The notes beneath the pieces were generated by a model that was not told where the DNA came from, did not search any database, and was given only the letters and a program-made list of their open reading frames with translations. Positions 54,502 through 62,548 of a DNA stretch of 64,000 nucleotides are shown here, piece by piece. Position numbers and translations under genes: made by a program. Source of the DNA: Falsiphaeobacter marinintestinus (GTDB taxonomy: Bacteria; Pseudomonadota; Alphaproteobacteria; Rhodobacterales; Rhodobacteraceae). The number at the start of each line of letters is the position of its first letter. The stretch's first letter is position 1. The DNA lies in contig NZ_VOGO01000003.1 of the NCBI RefSeq assembly GCF_007923355.1, positions 434,001 to 498,000 on the forward strand. Direction: 5' to 3'.

Positions 54502-55668
54502 TTACCCCGGAAGTCCCAGAACGCGTTTCGACAGGATGCTGAGCATCACTTCGGATGTGCCGCCCTCGATCGAGTTCGCTTTCGTGCGCAACCAGTGCGG
54601 TGCGCGCCCATCTTCCCATTCCAGCGCATCACTGCCGCCCGCCGCCATGACCAGCTCGTGCCGGGTCTTGTTGAGCTCGGTGCCCATGTATTTCAGCATT
54701 GCAGACGCATCGCCAACGCCTTGGCCGGATTCGGCCATGTCCTTGTAGCGCTCGATGGTCAGACCGATGGACAGCGCATCGACTTCGGCCCGCATCGCAT
54801 CGGCGTGCAGGATCGGGTCGGACAATCCACCGACCTCGTCATTCAGGATCGCGCCAAAGGCCCGGCCGCCACCGGACAGACCTGCGCCGCCGGCCGAGAT
54901 CATCTCGCGTTCATGGGTCAGCAAGTATTTGGCAACGTCCCACCCGCGATTGACCTCGCCCACCACATTGCCGATAGGGGTTTTCACGTCGTCAAAGAAG
55001 GTCTCGCAAAATGGCGAAGAGCCCGAGATCAGCTGGATCGGGCGGGTTGTGACGCCTTCGTTCTCCATATTGATCAGAATGAACGAAATCCCTTTGTGCT
55101 TGGGGGCCTCACGATCCGTGCGGATCAGCGCAAAGATCCAGTCGGCTTTGTCGGCGTAGGACGTCCAGATCTTCTGGCCGTTGATCAGCCAGTGATCACC
55201 TTTGTCTTCGCCTTTGCTTTGCACATTTGCCAGGTCCGACCCTGCGCCGGGTTCGGAATAGCCCTGGCACCAGCGGACTTCGCCACGTGCGATGGGCGGC
55301 AGGTATTCAAGCTTTTGTTCTTCGGTTCCGAACTGCAAAAGTGCCGGGCCAAGCATCCAGATACCAAAGCTTTGCAGCGGCGGACGCGCGTTGATGCGGC
55401 CCATTTCGTCCTGCAGGATCTTTTCCTGATCGCGGCTCAGACCCGCTCCACCGTAGGCAGTCGGCCATTTGGGAACCGTCAACCCAGCCGCTGATGCACG
55501 ATCCAACCAGGTTTTTTGTGCATCTGACGTAAAGTTCCAGTTCTTGCCGCCCCAACAGATGGTACGCTCGGTTATCGCGCCGTCACGCATTTCTTCGGGG
55601 CAATTTGCCTCCAGCCAGTCGCGAATCTCTTCGCGGAACACGGACAAGTCCTTGCTGAACTGCGTCAT
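54502..55668 (-). CDS. Acyl-CoA dehydrogenase, catalytic subunit (alpha-like)
   Basis: A 388-residue flavoprotein. GLTVPKWPTAYGGAGLSRDQEKIL in the N-terminal helices, RWCQGYSEPGAGSDLANVQSKGE as the FAD/substrate signature, and Glu368 in NSIEGGTSEVMLSILSKRVLGLPG as the catalytic base are all present. No HGGxG motif is seen in its C-terminal domain; the following gene's product supplies it, so the two probably form one heteromeric enzyme. ATG 55668 follows a strong AGGGGAGGAG. It is the first gene of a six-gene minus-strand operon that ends with the APH-fold kinase, and is divergent from a quinone-oxidoreductase gene. Confidence 0.92.
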   Translation of the reverse strand: MTQFSKDLSVFREEIRDWLEANCPEEMRDGAITERTICWGGKNWNFTSDAQKTWLDRASAAGLTVPKWPTAYGGAGLSRDQEKILQDEMGRINARPPLQSFGIWMLGPALLQFGTEEQKLEYLPPIARGEVRWCQGYSEPGAGSDLANVQSKGEDKGDHWLINGQKIWTSYADKADWIFALIRTDREAPKHKGISFILINMENEGVTTRPIQLISGSSPFCETFFDDVKTPIGNVVGEVNRGWDVAKYLLTHEREMISAGGAGLSGGGRAFGAILNDEVGGLSDPILHADAMRAEVDALSIGLTIERYKDMAESGQGVGDASAMLKYMGTELNKTRHELVMAAGGSDALEWEDGRAPHWLRTKANSIEGGTSEVMLSILSKRVLGLPG

Positions 55669-55800
55669 GCTCCTCCCCTTTCATGATCGCTTATTTTTCG
55701 CATTGCAGAATTGCATTTCGAAAGTGAGTTGACAACAACGTTCTGCGTAAGGATGACTCCTTCCGACGCGCCGTCATTTGGTGCAACAGGGAGAGAGACC

Positions 55801-56796
55801 ATGAAAGCCATGCTAAGCACCGCCCCCGGCGGTCCTGAAACCCTTGAACTAACAGACCTTCCCGATCTGGAACCCAAGAAAGGCCAACTTGTTGTGCGGG
55901 TTCGCGCAGCCGGTCTGAACTTCCCGGACACACTGATGATCCGGGATCTGTACCAGATGAAACCGCCGCGCCCCTTTGCGCCAGGTGGTGAGATCGCGGG
56001 TGACGTGATTGCCGTGGGTGAAGGTGTCAAAGGCTATACCGAAGGCGATAGAGTTCTGGCCCTGACTGGTTTTGGCGGTTTCGCCACCCAGATTTATGTC
56101 GATCCGATGCGCGCCGTGAAGATCCCCGACGGCATGCCATATGAGGATGCCGCCTGTTTCATCTTTACCTATGGCACGTCACTGCATGCGCTGAAGGATC
56201 GGGCGGACCTGAAAGCCGGGGAATCGCTGTTGATTCTGGGTGCGGCTGGCGGTGTTGGTGCGGCTGCTATTGAGCTTGGCAAAGCCATGGGCGCGAAGGT
56301 TATCGCGGCTGTTTCGTCCGAGGAAAAGGCCGCGTTCTGCCGCAAGATCGGGGCCGATGAAACCATCGTTTACCCGCGTGAACTGGACCGTGACGCTCAA
56401 AAAGCCTTGTCGAGTGAAATCAAGAAACTGGCCGGGGGCGAAGGTGTTGATGTTGTGTATGACGCCGTTGGTGGTGCGTATGCCGAGCCCGCTGTGCGCG
56501 CGTTGGCCTGGGAAGGTCGTTTCCTTGTCGTGGGCTTCCCTGCCGGCATCCCCAAGCTGCCGTTGAACCTGACGCTGCTGAAAGGATGTCAGGTTGTTGG
56601 CGTGTTCTGGGGCGCTGCGGTCGCTCGAGACCCCAAGGGCCACGCCGCAAATGTCGGTCAATTGTTCCAGTGGTATGCCGAGGGCAAGATCAAACCGCAG
56701 ATCAGCGCACGTTACCCGCTGGATCAGGCGGCTGACGCACTAAACCTGATGCAAGACCGCAAGGTCATGGGCAAAGTGGTGCTTGAGATCGACTGA
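55801..56796 (+). CDS. NADPH:quinone oxidoreductase-like zinc-less MDR protein
   Basis: A 331-residue medium-chain dehydrogenase/reductase without zinc ligands. VRVRAAGLNFPDTLMIRDLYQMKPPRPFAPGGEIAGDV is the entry domain. LLILGAAGGVGAAAIELGKAMGAKVIAA is the NADPH-binding fold, and VFWGAAVARDPKGH near the end is typical of this group. It may reduce enoyl or quinone substrates; members sit often in acyl-CoA catabolic clusters. ATG 55801 follows GGGAGAGAGACC; the frame extends 90 bases upstream into the promoter zone without support. It is divergent from the ACAD operon. Confidence 0.9.
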   Translation: MKAMLSTAPGGPETLELTDLPDLEPKKGQLVVRVRAAGLNFPDTLMIRDLYQMKPPRPFAPGGEIAGDVIAVGEGVKGYTEGDRVLALTGFGGFATQIYVDPMRAVKIPDGMPYEDAACFIFTYGTSLHALKDRADLKAGESLLILGAAGGVGAAAIELGKAMGAKVIAAVSSEEKAAFCRKIGADETIVYPRELDRDAQKALSSEIKKLAGGEGVDVVYDAVGGAYAEPAVRALAWEGRFLVVGFPAGIPKLPLNLTLLKGCQVVGVFWGAAVARDPKGHAANVGQLFQWYAEGKIKPQISARYPLDQAADALNLMQDRKVMGKVVLEID

Positions 56797-56802
56797 GCCG
56801 GA

Positions 56803-57459
56803 TCACTCCAGATGCGCGCAGTCGTTGAACCCCCTGATCGTCATGACCTCGCCCAATATGACCAGGCGGCTGATGGAACCATTGGCCGCCCCGGTGAAGG
56901 CGAAGGGTGCGCTGCCGCTGGCCACGGCCATAGCAGCACCGATGACGCCGCCATGCACGAACACGGCCACGCGTTCGTCGGCATGGGCCTGCGCGATGCG
57001 CAACAGCCCGGCCCGAACACGGGCCTGCAACTGCGCCGTGGTTTCCGCGCCGGGGATTTCACCCCATTCCTGATTTTCCCGCGCGCGCTGAAATTCAGGA
57101 GCATCTTCGGCGGCCTTGATCCGGTACAATCCGCCATCCCAGTCGCCCAGATGAACTTCACGCAAATCGGCCTCGATCCGTGGGGTCAGGCCCAGATGGG
57201 CCGCCAAAGGTGCAGCGGTTTGATGGGTCCGCTGCAACGTAGTGACATAGATCGCGTCAAACGCTTCGCCTTTCAGACGTTCACCTACGGCCAAAGCCTG
57301 CGCCTCGCCATTGGGATGCAGGGCCGGATCGCCATGCCCGTCTTTCATCGGAAAAGACACGCCGGGACGCGCTGGCATGCTTTCGCCATGTCGGATCAGC
57401 AGAAGATCGGCGGCCCCTTTGGGCGGTTGGTACACATGCTGTCGGTATTCCTGAGCCAT
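56803..57459 (-). CDS. Histidine phosphatase family protein
   Basis: A 218-residue histidine phosphatase. DLLLIRHGESMPARPG carries the phospho-accepting His. HPNGEAQALAVGERL and YVTTLQRTHQTAAPLAAHLG are family segments, and VAVFVHGGVIGAAM holds the second catalytic His. The substrate is unknown. ATG 57459 is chosen for the AGGAGG seven bases upstream; another in-frame ATG at 57477 is weaker. It is convergent with the quinone-oxidoreductase gene (6 bases between stops) and divergent from the next MDR gene. It differs clearly from the other phosphatase of the block at 50950. Confidence 0.88.
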   Translation of the reverse strand: MAQEYRQHVYQPPKGAADLLLIRHGESMPARPGVSFPMKDGHGDPALHPNGEAQALAVGERLKGEAFDAIYVTTLQRTHQTAAPLAAHLGLTPRIEADLREVHLGDWDGGLYRIKAAEDAPEFQRARENQEWGEIPGAETTAQLQARVRAGLLRIAQAHADERVAVFVHGGVIGAAMAVASGSAPFAFTGAANGSISRLVILGEVMTIRGFNDCAHLE

Positions 57460-57557
57460 TCTGGGGCCTCCTGCCATGCCGGGGTATTCCGCACGCTACT
57501 GAGTGGCACACAAAGCGCAAGCGCCCATATTCATCTTCATCCGAAAGGTTTTTCGAC

Positions 57558-58562
57558 ATGACTAATCGACAGGTCCGCGTGACCGAACTGCCCAAAGGCA
57601 CACTGAAACAGGACAATTTTGAATTGACCGAGGCAGACATGCCAGCGGTTCAGGACGGTCAGGTCTTGGTCAAGACGACGCTGATTTCAATCGATGCCGC
57701 GATGCGCGCCTGGATGCAGGGCGCCACGTACCGCGCACCGGTCAAACCGGGCGATGCGATGCCCTGTTATGCGATCAGCGAAGTTGTCGACGGCAACGGA
57801 ACCAAGTTCCAGTCTGGCGATCTAGTGGCTGGGGAATCGGTTTGGGCAGACTATGCCGCCCTGCCCGCGCGCGGATTAATGAAACTGCCCAAGGTCGAGC
57901 CGCTGTCTCATTTGATGAGTGTTTATGGCATTGCTGGTAAAACCGCATTTCACGGGTTGGTTAACGTCGGTCGCGTGATCGCTGGCGAAACGGTTCTGGT
58001 GTCGGCCGCAGCCGGATCGGTTGGCGGATTTGTGGGACAGATCGCCAAAGCGTTTGGCTGCCGGGTTGTCGGTATCGCGGGTGGACCCGAGAAATGCGCC
58101 TGGGTGACAGAGGAATTGGGATTTGATGCCTGTGTGGATTACCGCGACCCCGGCATGTTCAAGGCCCTACGCGCCGCCTGCCCCGATGGTGTGGATGTCT
58201 ATTTCGATAACGTCGGCGGACAGGTTCTGGAAACGGCCCTGTTCGTGATGAACGAACGCGGACGTGTCGTGTGTTGCGGAGCGGTCAGCCAGTACGACAC
58301 CGACGCCGCCACAGGCCCGCGTAACCTGCCCGGCCTGGTCGTGGTCAAACGCCTGCGCATGGAAGGGTTCATCGTCATGGATTTTGTCCGCGAGGATGCA
58401 GCTGCCCTGCGTGCATTGCAGACATGGGTGGCGTCGGGCCAGATCAAGGTGACCGAAGACATCGTTGAGGGGCTTGAAAACGCACCTGCGGCCCTGATTG
58501 GGCTTCTGGCAGGCGAAAACAAAGGCAAGCGCATGGTCCGCGTCGCCGCAGACCCGTCATAA
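57558..58562 (+). CDS. NADP-dependent oxidoreductase (CurA/PTGR-type MDR)
   Basis: A 334-residue zinc-less MDR of the YncB/CurA, leukotriene B4 12-hydroxydehydrogenase group, which reduces activated carbon-carbon double bonds using NADPH. IDAAMRAWM, MSVYGIAGKTAFHGLVNVG, VLVSAAAGSVGGFVGQIAKAFGCRVVGIAGG and VYFDNVGGQVLETALFVM are the characteristic run. The short C-terminal part ends with the family's LLAGENKGKRMVRV. It is followed 22 bases later by the MaoC hydratase gene on the same strand, so the two are probably co-transcribed. Confidence 0.92.
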   Translation: MTNRQVRVTELPKGTLKQDNFELTEADMPAVQDGQVLVKTTLISIDAAMRAWMQGATYRAPVKPGDAMPCYAISEVVDGNGTKFQSGDLVAGESVWADYAALPARGLMKLPKVEPLSHLMSVYGIAGKTAFHGLVNVGRVIAGETVLVSAAAGSVGGFVGQIAKAFGCRVVGIAGGPEKCAWVTEELGFDACVDYRDPGMFKALRAACPDGVDVYFDNVGGQVLETALFVMNERGRVVCCGAVSQYDTDAATGPRNLPGLVVVKRLRMEGFIVMDFVREDAAALRALQTWVASGQIKVTEDIVEGLENAPAALIGLLAGENKGKRMVRVAADPS

Positions 58563-58584
58563 CACAACACAGAGAGGGAATTTC

Positions 58585-59061
58585 ATGACTGCCATCGAAA
58601 ACGCGCGTGCCGCACTGGAAGCAAAAATCGGCGACGAAGTCGGCGTGGCGAACTGGATCACCGTCGACCAGCCGATGATCGACGCCTTCGCCAAGATCAC
58701 GCATGACGACCAGTGGATTCATATCGATCCTGAACGCGCGGCTGCGGAAACGCCGTTTGGCGGCGCCATTGCACACGGTTTCCTGACGTTGTCTTTGGCC
58801 AGCCGGTTTGCCTATGACGTACTGAAACCGATGCCGGGAACCGTGATGGGCATCAACTATGGCTTCGACAAACTTCGGTTTCTGTCGCCAGTGCTGGCCG
58901 GATCGCGTGTGCGCGGGCGGTTCGTGCTGAAATCGGTGATCCAAAAATCGGCCACCAACCTGTTGCGCACAGTCGAGTTGACGATCCAGATCGAAGGACA
59001 GGAAAAACCGGCTCTGATCGCCGATTGGTTGGGGATGATCGTTTTCGGCGAAGAGAGTTAA
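58585..59061 (+). CDS. MaoC-family (R)-specific enoyl-CoA hydratase
   Basis: A 158-residue hotdog-fold hydratase. ITHDDQWIHIDPERAAAETPFGGAIAHGFLTLSL contains the hydratase-2 motif with Asp41 and His46, and the PFGGAIAHG loop. It makes (3R)-hydroxyacyl-CoA from trans-2-enoyl-CoA. With the MFE-2-type SDR at 51624 it could form an R-specific beta-oxidation spiral after the acyl-CoA dehydrogenases. ATG 58585 follows AGAGAGGGAA; an upstream in-frame extension overlaps the MDR gene and is rejected. Confidence 0.92.
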   Translation: MTAIENARAALEAKIGDEVGVANWITVDQPMIDAFAKITHDDQWIHIDPERAAAETPFGGAIAHGFLTLSLASRFAYDVLKPMPGTVMGINYGFDKLRFLSPVLAGSRVRGRFVLKSVIQKSATNLLRTVELTIQIEGQEKPALIADWLGMIVFGEES

Positions 59062-59319
59062 GCAAGACACATCAAGCCGCAAACTTTGGTCCAAGTCGCA
59101 GCCGAATCTGGACAACATGTCTTTGCGTTGATTAAGCTTGGTAAGGTATGGGGAAATAAACCGAAAATGCGGCAAGGCCCGGCACTCTCCTGGCCGGTCG
59201 CGACGGTTGCTTTGTGTTGTGTTCCAGATGTTACCCGACAGCGTTCCGAGGATTCGGGACGCTTTCGATGGCACTTCTGAACGGCGCGAATGATCTTCCC
59301 CACGTAGGGGGATGGTATT

Positions 59320-60078
59320 ATGATGGATCTGCGCGAATATCTGCACTTCGTCACCAATGTTCAGAGTCTTGAAGAACTATGGGACGCCCACACCCGACAA
59401 ATGAATCACTATGGTTTTGACCGCCTGATTTACGGGTACACACGCTATCGTACGGGAACTTCGCTTGGGGACCCTGATGATTTCATCGTTCTCAGCAATC
59501 ACAGTGCGGAATACCTGCAAGGGTTCCTGCATGAGGGTCTGTATTTTCACGCCCCCATGCTGCACTGGGCGCTTGATCATGAGGGCGCAAGCAGTTGGGC
59601 GACCCTTGCGAACCGGTTTCAGGACGGCAATTTGACACCCGAAGAACTTAAGGTGATGGAATTCAACCTTAAAATGCAGGTCACTGCCGGGTACACGGTC
59701 AGCTTCAGATCGGTTTCCATCCGCTCAAAGGGCGCGATATCTTTGGCCGGGCGACACGGCTTGACACAGCACGAAATAGACCAGACCTGGGCAGAGCATG
59801 GCGACGATATCCTGTTGATGAACAATTTCGCCCATCTGAAAATCCTGACCTTGCCCTTTTCCGCCCCCAGCCGCGCGTTGACAAAACGCCAGCGCGAAGC
59901 GCTGGAATGGGTTGGTGACGGAAAAACGACGCAGGACATCGCGTTGCTGATGGGGCTTACCTCGGCAACCGTCGAAAAGCATCTTCGTCTGGCCCGGGAG
60001 TCACTTTCGGTTGAGACGACGGCACAGGCTGTTCTGAAGGCGGCTCTGCAAAACCAGATGTTCGTGGTCGAGACGTAA
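59320..60078 (+). CDS. LuxR-family regulator with autoinducer-binding-type domain (solo)
   Basis: A 252-residue regulator. The N-terminal 165 residues form an autoinducer-binding-type domain, and the C-terminal LTKRQREALEWVGDGKTTQDIALLMGLTSATVEKHLRLARESL (188-230) is the LuxR/GerE helix-turn-helix. Aligned with TraR/LuxR, the acyl-homoserine lactone contacts appear changed: Trp57 to Tyr65, Tyr61 to Phe69 and Asp70 to Ala78 (EYLQGFLHEGLYFHAP). No luxI synthase is in the window. It may sense another ligand, perhaps a lactone or acyl compound handled by the adjacent block. A G-rich AGGGGGATGG precedes the start. Confidence 0.9.
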   Translation: MMDLREYLHFVTNVQSLEELWDAHTRQMNHYGFDRLIYGYTRYRTGTSLGDPDDFIVLSNHSAEYLQGFLHEGLYFHAPMLHWALDHEGASSWATLANRFQDGNLTPEELKVMEFNLKMQVTAGYTVSFRSVSIRSKGAISLAGRHGLTQHEIDQTWAEHGDDILLMNNFAHLKILTLPFSAPSRALTKRQREALEWVGDGKTTQDIALLMGLTSATVEKHLRLARESLSVETTAQAVLKAALQNQMFVVET

Positions 60079-60402
60079 AAACCGCTGACCAAGCCATCCA
60101 GAACAGCGCAGCCTTTAAGCTTGTGAAATTTATTTTGTTATATTTCAGTATATTAACGCAAAAATCGGTGAGAATTACCTAAGGTAAGGAATACATTACT
60201 TTCCGAACTCGGCAAGAAATCGCAATCTGGTGTTGTTCCGTGAGTGGTGGCTTAAAGCCAGGGAACATCGGGAAAAGAACCTTGCTATTTCAAGGCCCTC
60301 TGACCTGTCCGGCTTAGGTGTGTATTGATCCACATCCCGAGCCGGAGCATTTTGAAAGGCCCTGCCCCATCCCCAATGAATCGGGGCCTTCAAAAAAACT
60401 AC

Positions 60403-60425
60403 GGAGCCGCGCTTGTCGCGGCTCC
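60403..60425 (-). terminator. Terminator-like hairpin, distal to tsf
   Basis: GGAGCCGCG (60403-60411) pairs perfectly with CGCGGCTCC (60417-60425). On the minus strand GTAGTTTTTTTG follows, a good terminator form. It stands 90 bases beyond the first tsf terminator. Confidence 0.75.
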
Positions 60426-60514
60426 GGCGTTTCGCTTGTACACCTTCTCACCGCACAACCTCAGCGTCGGACTTCTTGTGCCCCGGGTTTGTACTGCGGC
60501 AGTCCAAAACGAAT

Positions 60515-60537
60515 GAAGCCGCGCAGAGCGCGGCTTC
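60515..60537 (-). terminator. Terminator of rpsB-tsf
   Basis: GAAGCCGCG (60515-60523) pairs perfectly with CGCGGCTTC (60529-60537), 29 bases past the tsf stop. ATTCGTTTTGG follows on the minus strand. The stem closely resembles the one at 60403. Confidence 0.75.
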
Positions 60538-60566
60538 AAGCAATTTACACTGTCCCGAAAGAGCTG

Positions 60567-61442
60567 TTAGCCTTGTGCGGCCTTGGCGACTTCCGCTGCG
60601 AAGTCTTCTTCTTTCTTTTCGATGCCTTCGCCGACTTCCAGACGCACGAAACCGGTGATTTCAGCACCAGCTTCTTTGGCGGCCGCCCCGACGGTCAGGT
60701 CAGGGTTAACCACGAACTGCTGATTAAGAAGCGTAACTTCGGCCATGAATTTCTTCATGCGTCCGATAATCATCTTTTCAATCACCTGCTCGGGCTTGCC
60801 GCTTTCGCGTGCAATATCCATCTGAACCTGCTTTTCCTTCTCGACCACAGCCGGGTCAAGATCAGCTTCGCTCAGCGATGCCGGGTTCACGGCTGCAACG
60901 TGCATTGCAACCTGCTTGCCGAATGCTTCGTCACCGCCGGTCATTGCGATCAGAACGCCAATCTTGCCCATTCCGCCGGTTGCAGCGTTGTGGACGTAAG
61001 ACACGACGTTTTCGCCTTCGACCGATGTCATGCGGCGCACCGACATGTTTTCACCGATTGTAGCGATCTTTTCGTTCAGGATTTCTGCAACGGACTTGCC
61101 ATTGATCTCGGCAGCCTTCAGCGCTTCGACGTCATCAACGCCCAATGCGGCTTTGGCGAAATCGCCGACCATTTCCTGGAATTCGGCGTTCTTGGCAACG
61201 AAGTCGGTTTCGGAATTCACTTCCAGAGCAACGCCTTTGCCATTGTCGACGACGACCGCAACCAGACCTTCGGCTGCAGTACGGCCCGATTTCTTCGCGG
61301 CCTTGGCCAGACCTTTGGTGCGCAGCCAGTCAACGGCAGCTTCCATGTCACCATTGGTTTCGGTGAGCGCCTTCTTGGCGTCCATCATGCCTGCGCCAGT
61401 TGTGTCGCGCAGTTCCTTCACGAGTGCGGCTGTGATTGCCAT
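60567..61442 (-). CDS. tsf: Translation elongation factor Ts
   Basis: A 291-residue guanine nucleotide exchange factor for EF-Tu. The N-terminal UBA-like domain opens with [35 protein letters not shown]. The core has [12 protein letters not shown], the EF-Tu contact containing the Thr-Asp-Phe-Val motif, and the dimerisation region follows to the C-terminus. Length is typical for the alphaproteobacterial form. It follows rpsB by 76 bases, the universal order. Two terminator hairpins stand downstream. A 397-codon open frame on the opposite strand is an antisense shadow. Confidence 0.98.
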   Translation of the reverse strand: MAITAALVKELRDTTGAGMMDAKKALTETNGDMEAAVDWLRTKGLAKAAKKSGRTAAEGLVAVVVDNGKGVALEVNSETDFVAKNAEFQEMVGDFAKAALGVDDVEALKAAEINGKSVAEILNEKIATIGENMSVRRMTSVEGENVVSYVHNAATGGMGKIGVLIAMTGGDEAFGKQVAMHVAAVNPASLSEADLDPAVVEKEKQVQMDIARESGKPEQVIEKMIIGRMKKFMAEVTLLNQQFVVNPDLTVGAAAKEAGAEITGFVRLEVGEGIEKKEEDFAAEVAKAAQG

Positions 61443-61518
61443 TTGTGGCTCTCCTCAAATCAAAATCGAGTGTGGGGCGGTCTTAGCCCGCCCCAGTTGT
61501 CAATTGCATGACAGACGA

Positions 61519-62292
61519 TCAGGCCTCGGCCGGGGTCTCTGCTGCAACGACTTCTTCGACCGGTGCTTCTTCCATTTCGCCCAGATCAACGCCAGCTTCG
61601 CCCAGTTGAGCGGTCATGCCGTCAAGAGCGGCACGGGCTGCCAGATCGCAGTACAGCGAAATTGCGCGCGCGGCATCATCGTTGCCAGGAATGATGAAAT
61701 CAACACCATCGGGCGAACAGTTAGTGTCGACGATCGCGACAACCGGGATGCCCAGTTTGTTGGCTTCGGCAATCGCCAGCGATTCTTTTTTGACGTCGAT
61801 GACGAACAGCAGGTCAGGCGTGCCACCCATTTCGCGGATACCGCCCAGCGAAGCCTGCAGCTTGCCCTGGTCACGTTCCATGCCCAGACGCTCTTTCTTG
61901 GTCAGGCCGTCGGCGCCGTTTTCCATGGCTTCGTCGATTTGCTTCAGACGATTGATCGACTGCGACACGGTTTTCCAGTTGGTCAGCGTGCCCCCCAGCC
62001 AGCGGTGGTTCATATAGTACTGAGCCGACTTTTCGGCTGCATCGGCGATCGGCTGAGCTGCCTGACGCTTGGTCCCGACAAACAGAACCCGGCCGCCCTT
62101 CGCGACGGTGTCGCGGACGATTTCCAAAGCCTGATCCAGCATTGGAACAGTTTGGGTCAGATCCATGATGTGGATGCCGTTACGCGCGCCATAGATATAA
62201 GGCGCCATGCGTGGGTTCCAGCGCTGTGTCTGGTGACCGAAGTGAACGCCAGCTTCCAAAAGCTGTCGCATTGTGAACTCGGGAAGAGCCAT
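61519..62292 (-). CDS. rpsB: 30S ribosomal protein S2
   Basis: A 257-residue ribosomal protein. [40 protein letters not shown] is the S2 signature near the N-terminus, and the second signature is [33 protein letters not shown]. An acidic Glu/Ala/Val-rich tail ([23 protein letters not shown]) is the common alphaproteobacterial extension. S2 helps recruit S1 and start mRNA binding. The gene leads rpsB-tsf; its 5' leader contains a hairpin that may take part in autoregulation. Confidence 0.98.
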   Translation of the reverse strand: MALPEFTMRQLLEAGVHFGHQTQRWNPRMAPYIYGARNGIHIMDLTQTVPMLDQALEIVRDTVAKGGRVLFVGTKRQAAQPIADAAEKSAQYYMNHRWLGGTLTNWKTVSQSINRLKQIDEAMENGADGLTKKERLGMERDQGKLQASLGGIREMGGTPDLLFVIDVKKESLAIAEANKLGIPVVAIVDTNCSPDGVDFIIPGNDDAARAISLYCDLAARAALDGMTAQLGEAGVDLGEMEEAPVEEVVAAETPAEA

Positions 62293-62384
62293 GTCGTATT
62301 CCTTTCCGGTTTGCGCCTTGGCGGGGGTTCAGAGCGGATGCTCCAACCGGCGGTCTGATCGGGGATGTCTCCCCCGAAAAGGCC

Positions 62385-62405
62385 CAAACCCCGCCTGCGG
62401 GTTTG
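62385..62405 (-). other. Hairpin in the rpsB leader
   Basis: CAAACCC (62385-62391) pairs perfectly with GGGTTTG (62399-62405) over a 7-base loop, about 93 bases before the rpsB start. Leaders of rpsB in other bacteria are bound by S2 as feedback control; whether this stem does so is unknown. Confidence 0.4.
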
Positions 62406-62417
62406 AATGAGCGGCCA

Positions 62418-62444
62418 ACTATAGGAACACCACGAGATGCGCAA
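62418..62444 (-). promoter_or_regulatory. Candidate rpsB promoter
   Basis: On the minus strand TATAGT (62423-62418) is a good -10. TTGCGC (62444-62439) is the best -35 candidate, but the 15-base spacing is short. Position relative to rpsB, with a 120-base leader, is reasonable. Confidence 0.35.
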
Positions 62445-62548
62445 GAGCCAACTTAAAAAGACCAAAGCCCAAGGCCCGTTTCTTTTGCTAGACAAGCGCT
62501 CAACGCGAGTGACACCTTGAACCCGAGACGGAGCAGGAAGGCAATCGC

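Larger units (their letters stand above)
60079..60566. other. Highly structured intergenic region between luxR and tsf
   Basis: No protein gene is visible in 488 bases. The left 120 bases are AT-rich. The right part packs four hairpins: CCGGCT...AGCCGG (about 60309-60346), TTTTGAA...TTCAAAA with GGCCC/GGGCC (60350-60395), and the two strong stems listed separately. A structured or small RNA on the minus strand, ending at the 60403 terminator, is possible. Confidence 0.5.

Noticed and set aside
60318-61511. A 397-codon + strand frame across the luxR-tsf spacer and tsf
   Set aside because: It is antisense to the certain tsf gene, Phe/His/Cys-rich and without a start context; it arises from tsf codon bias.
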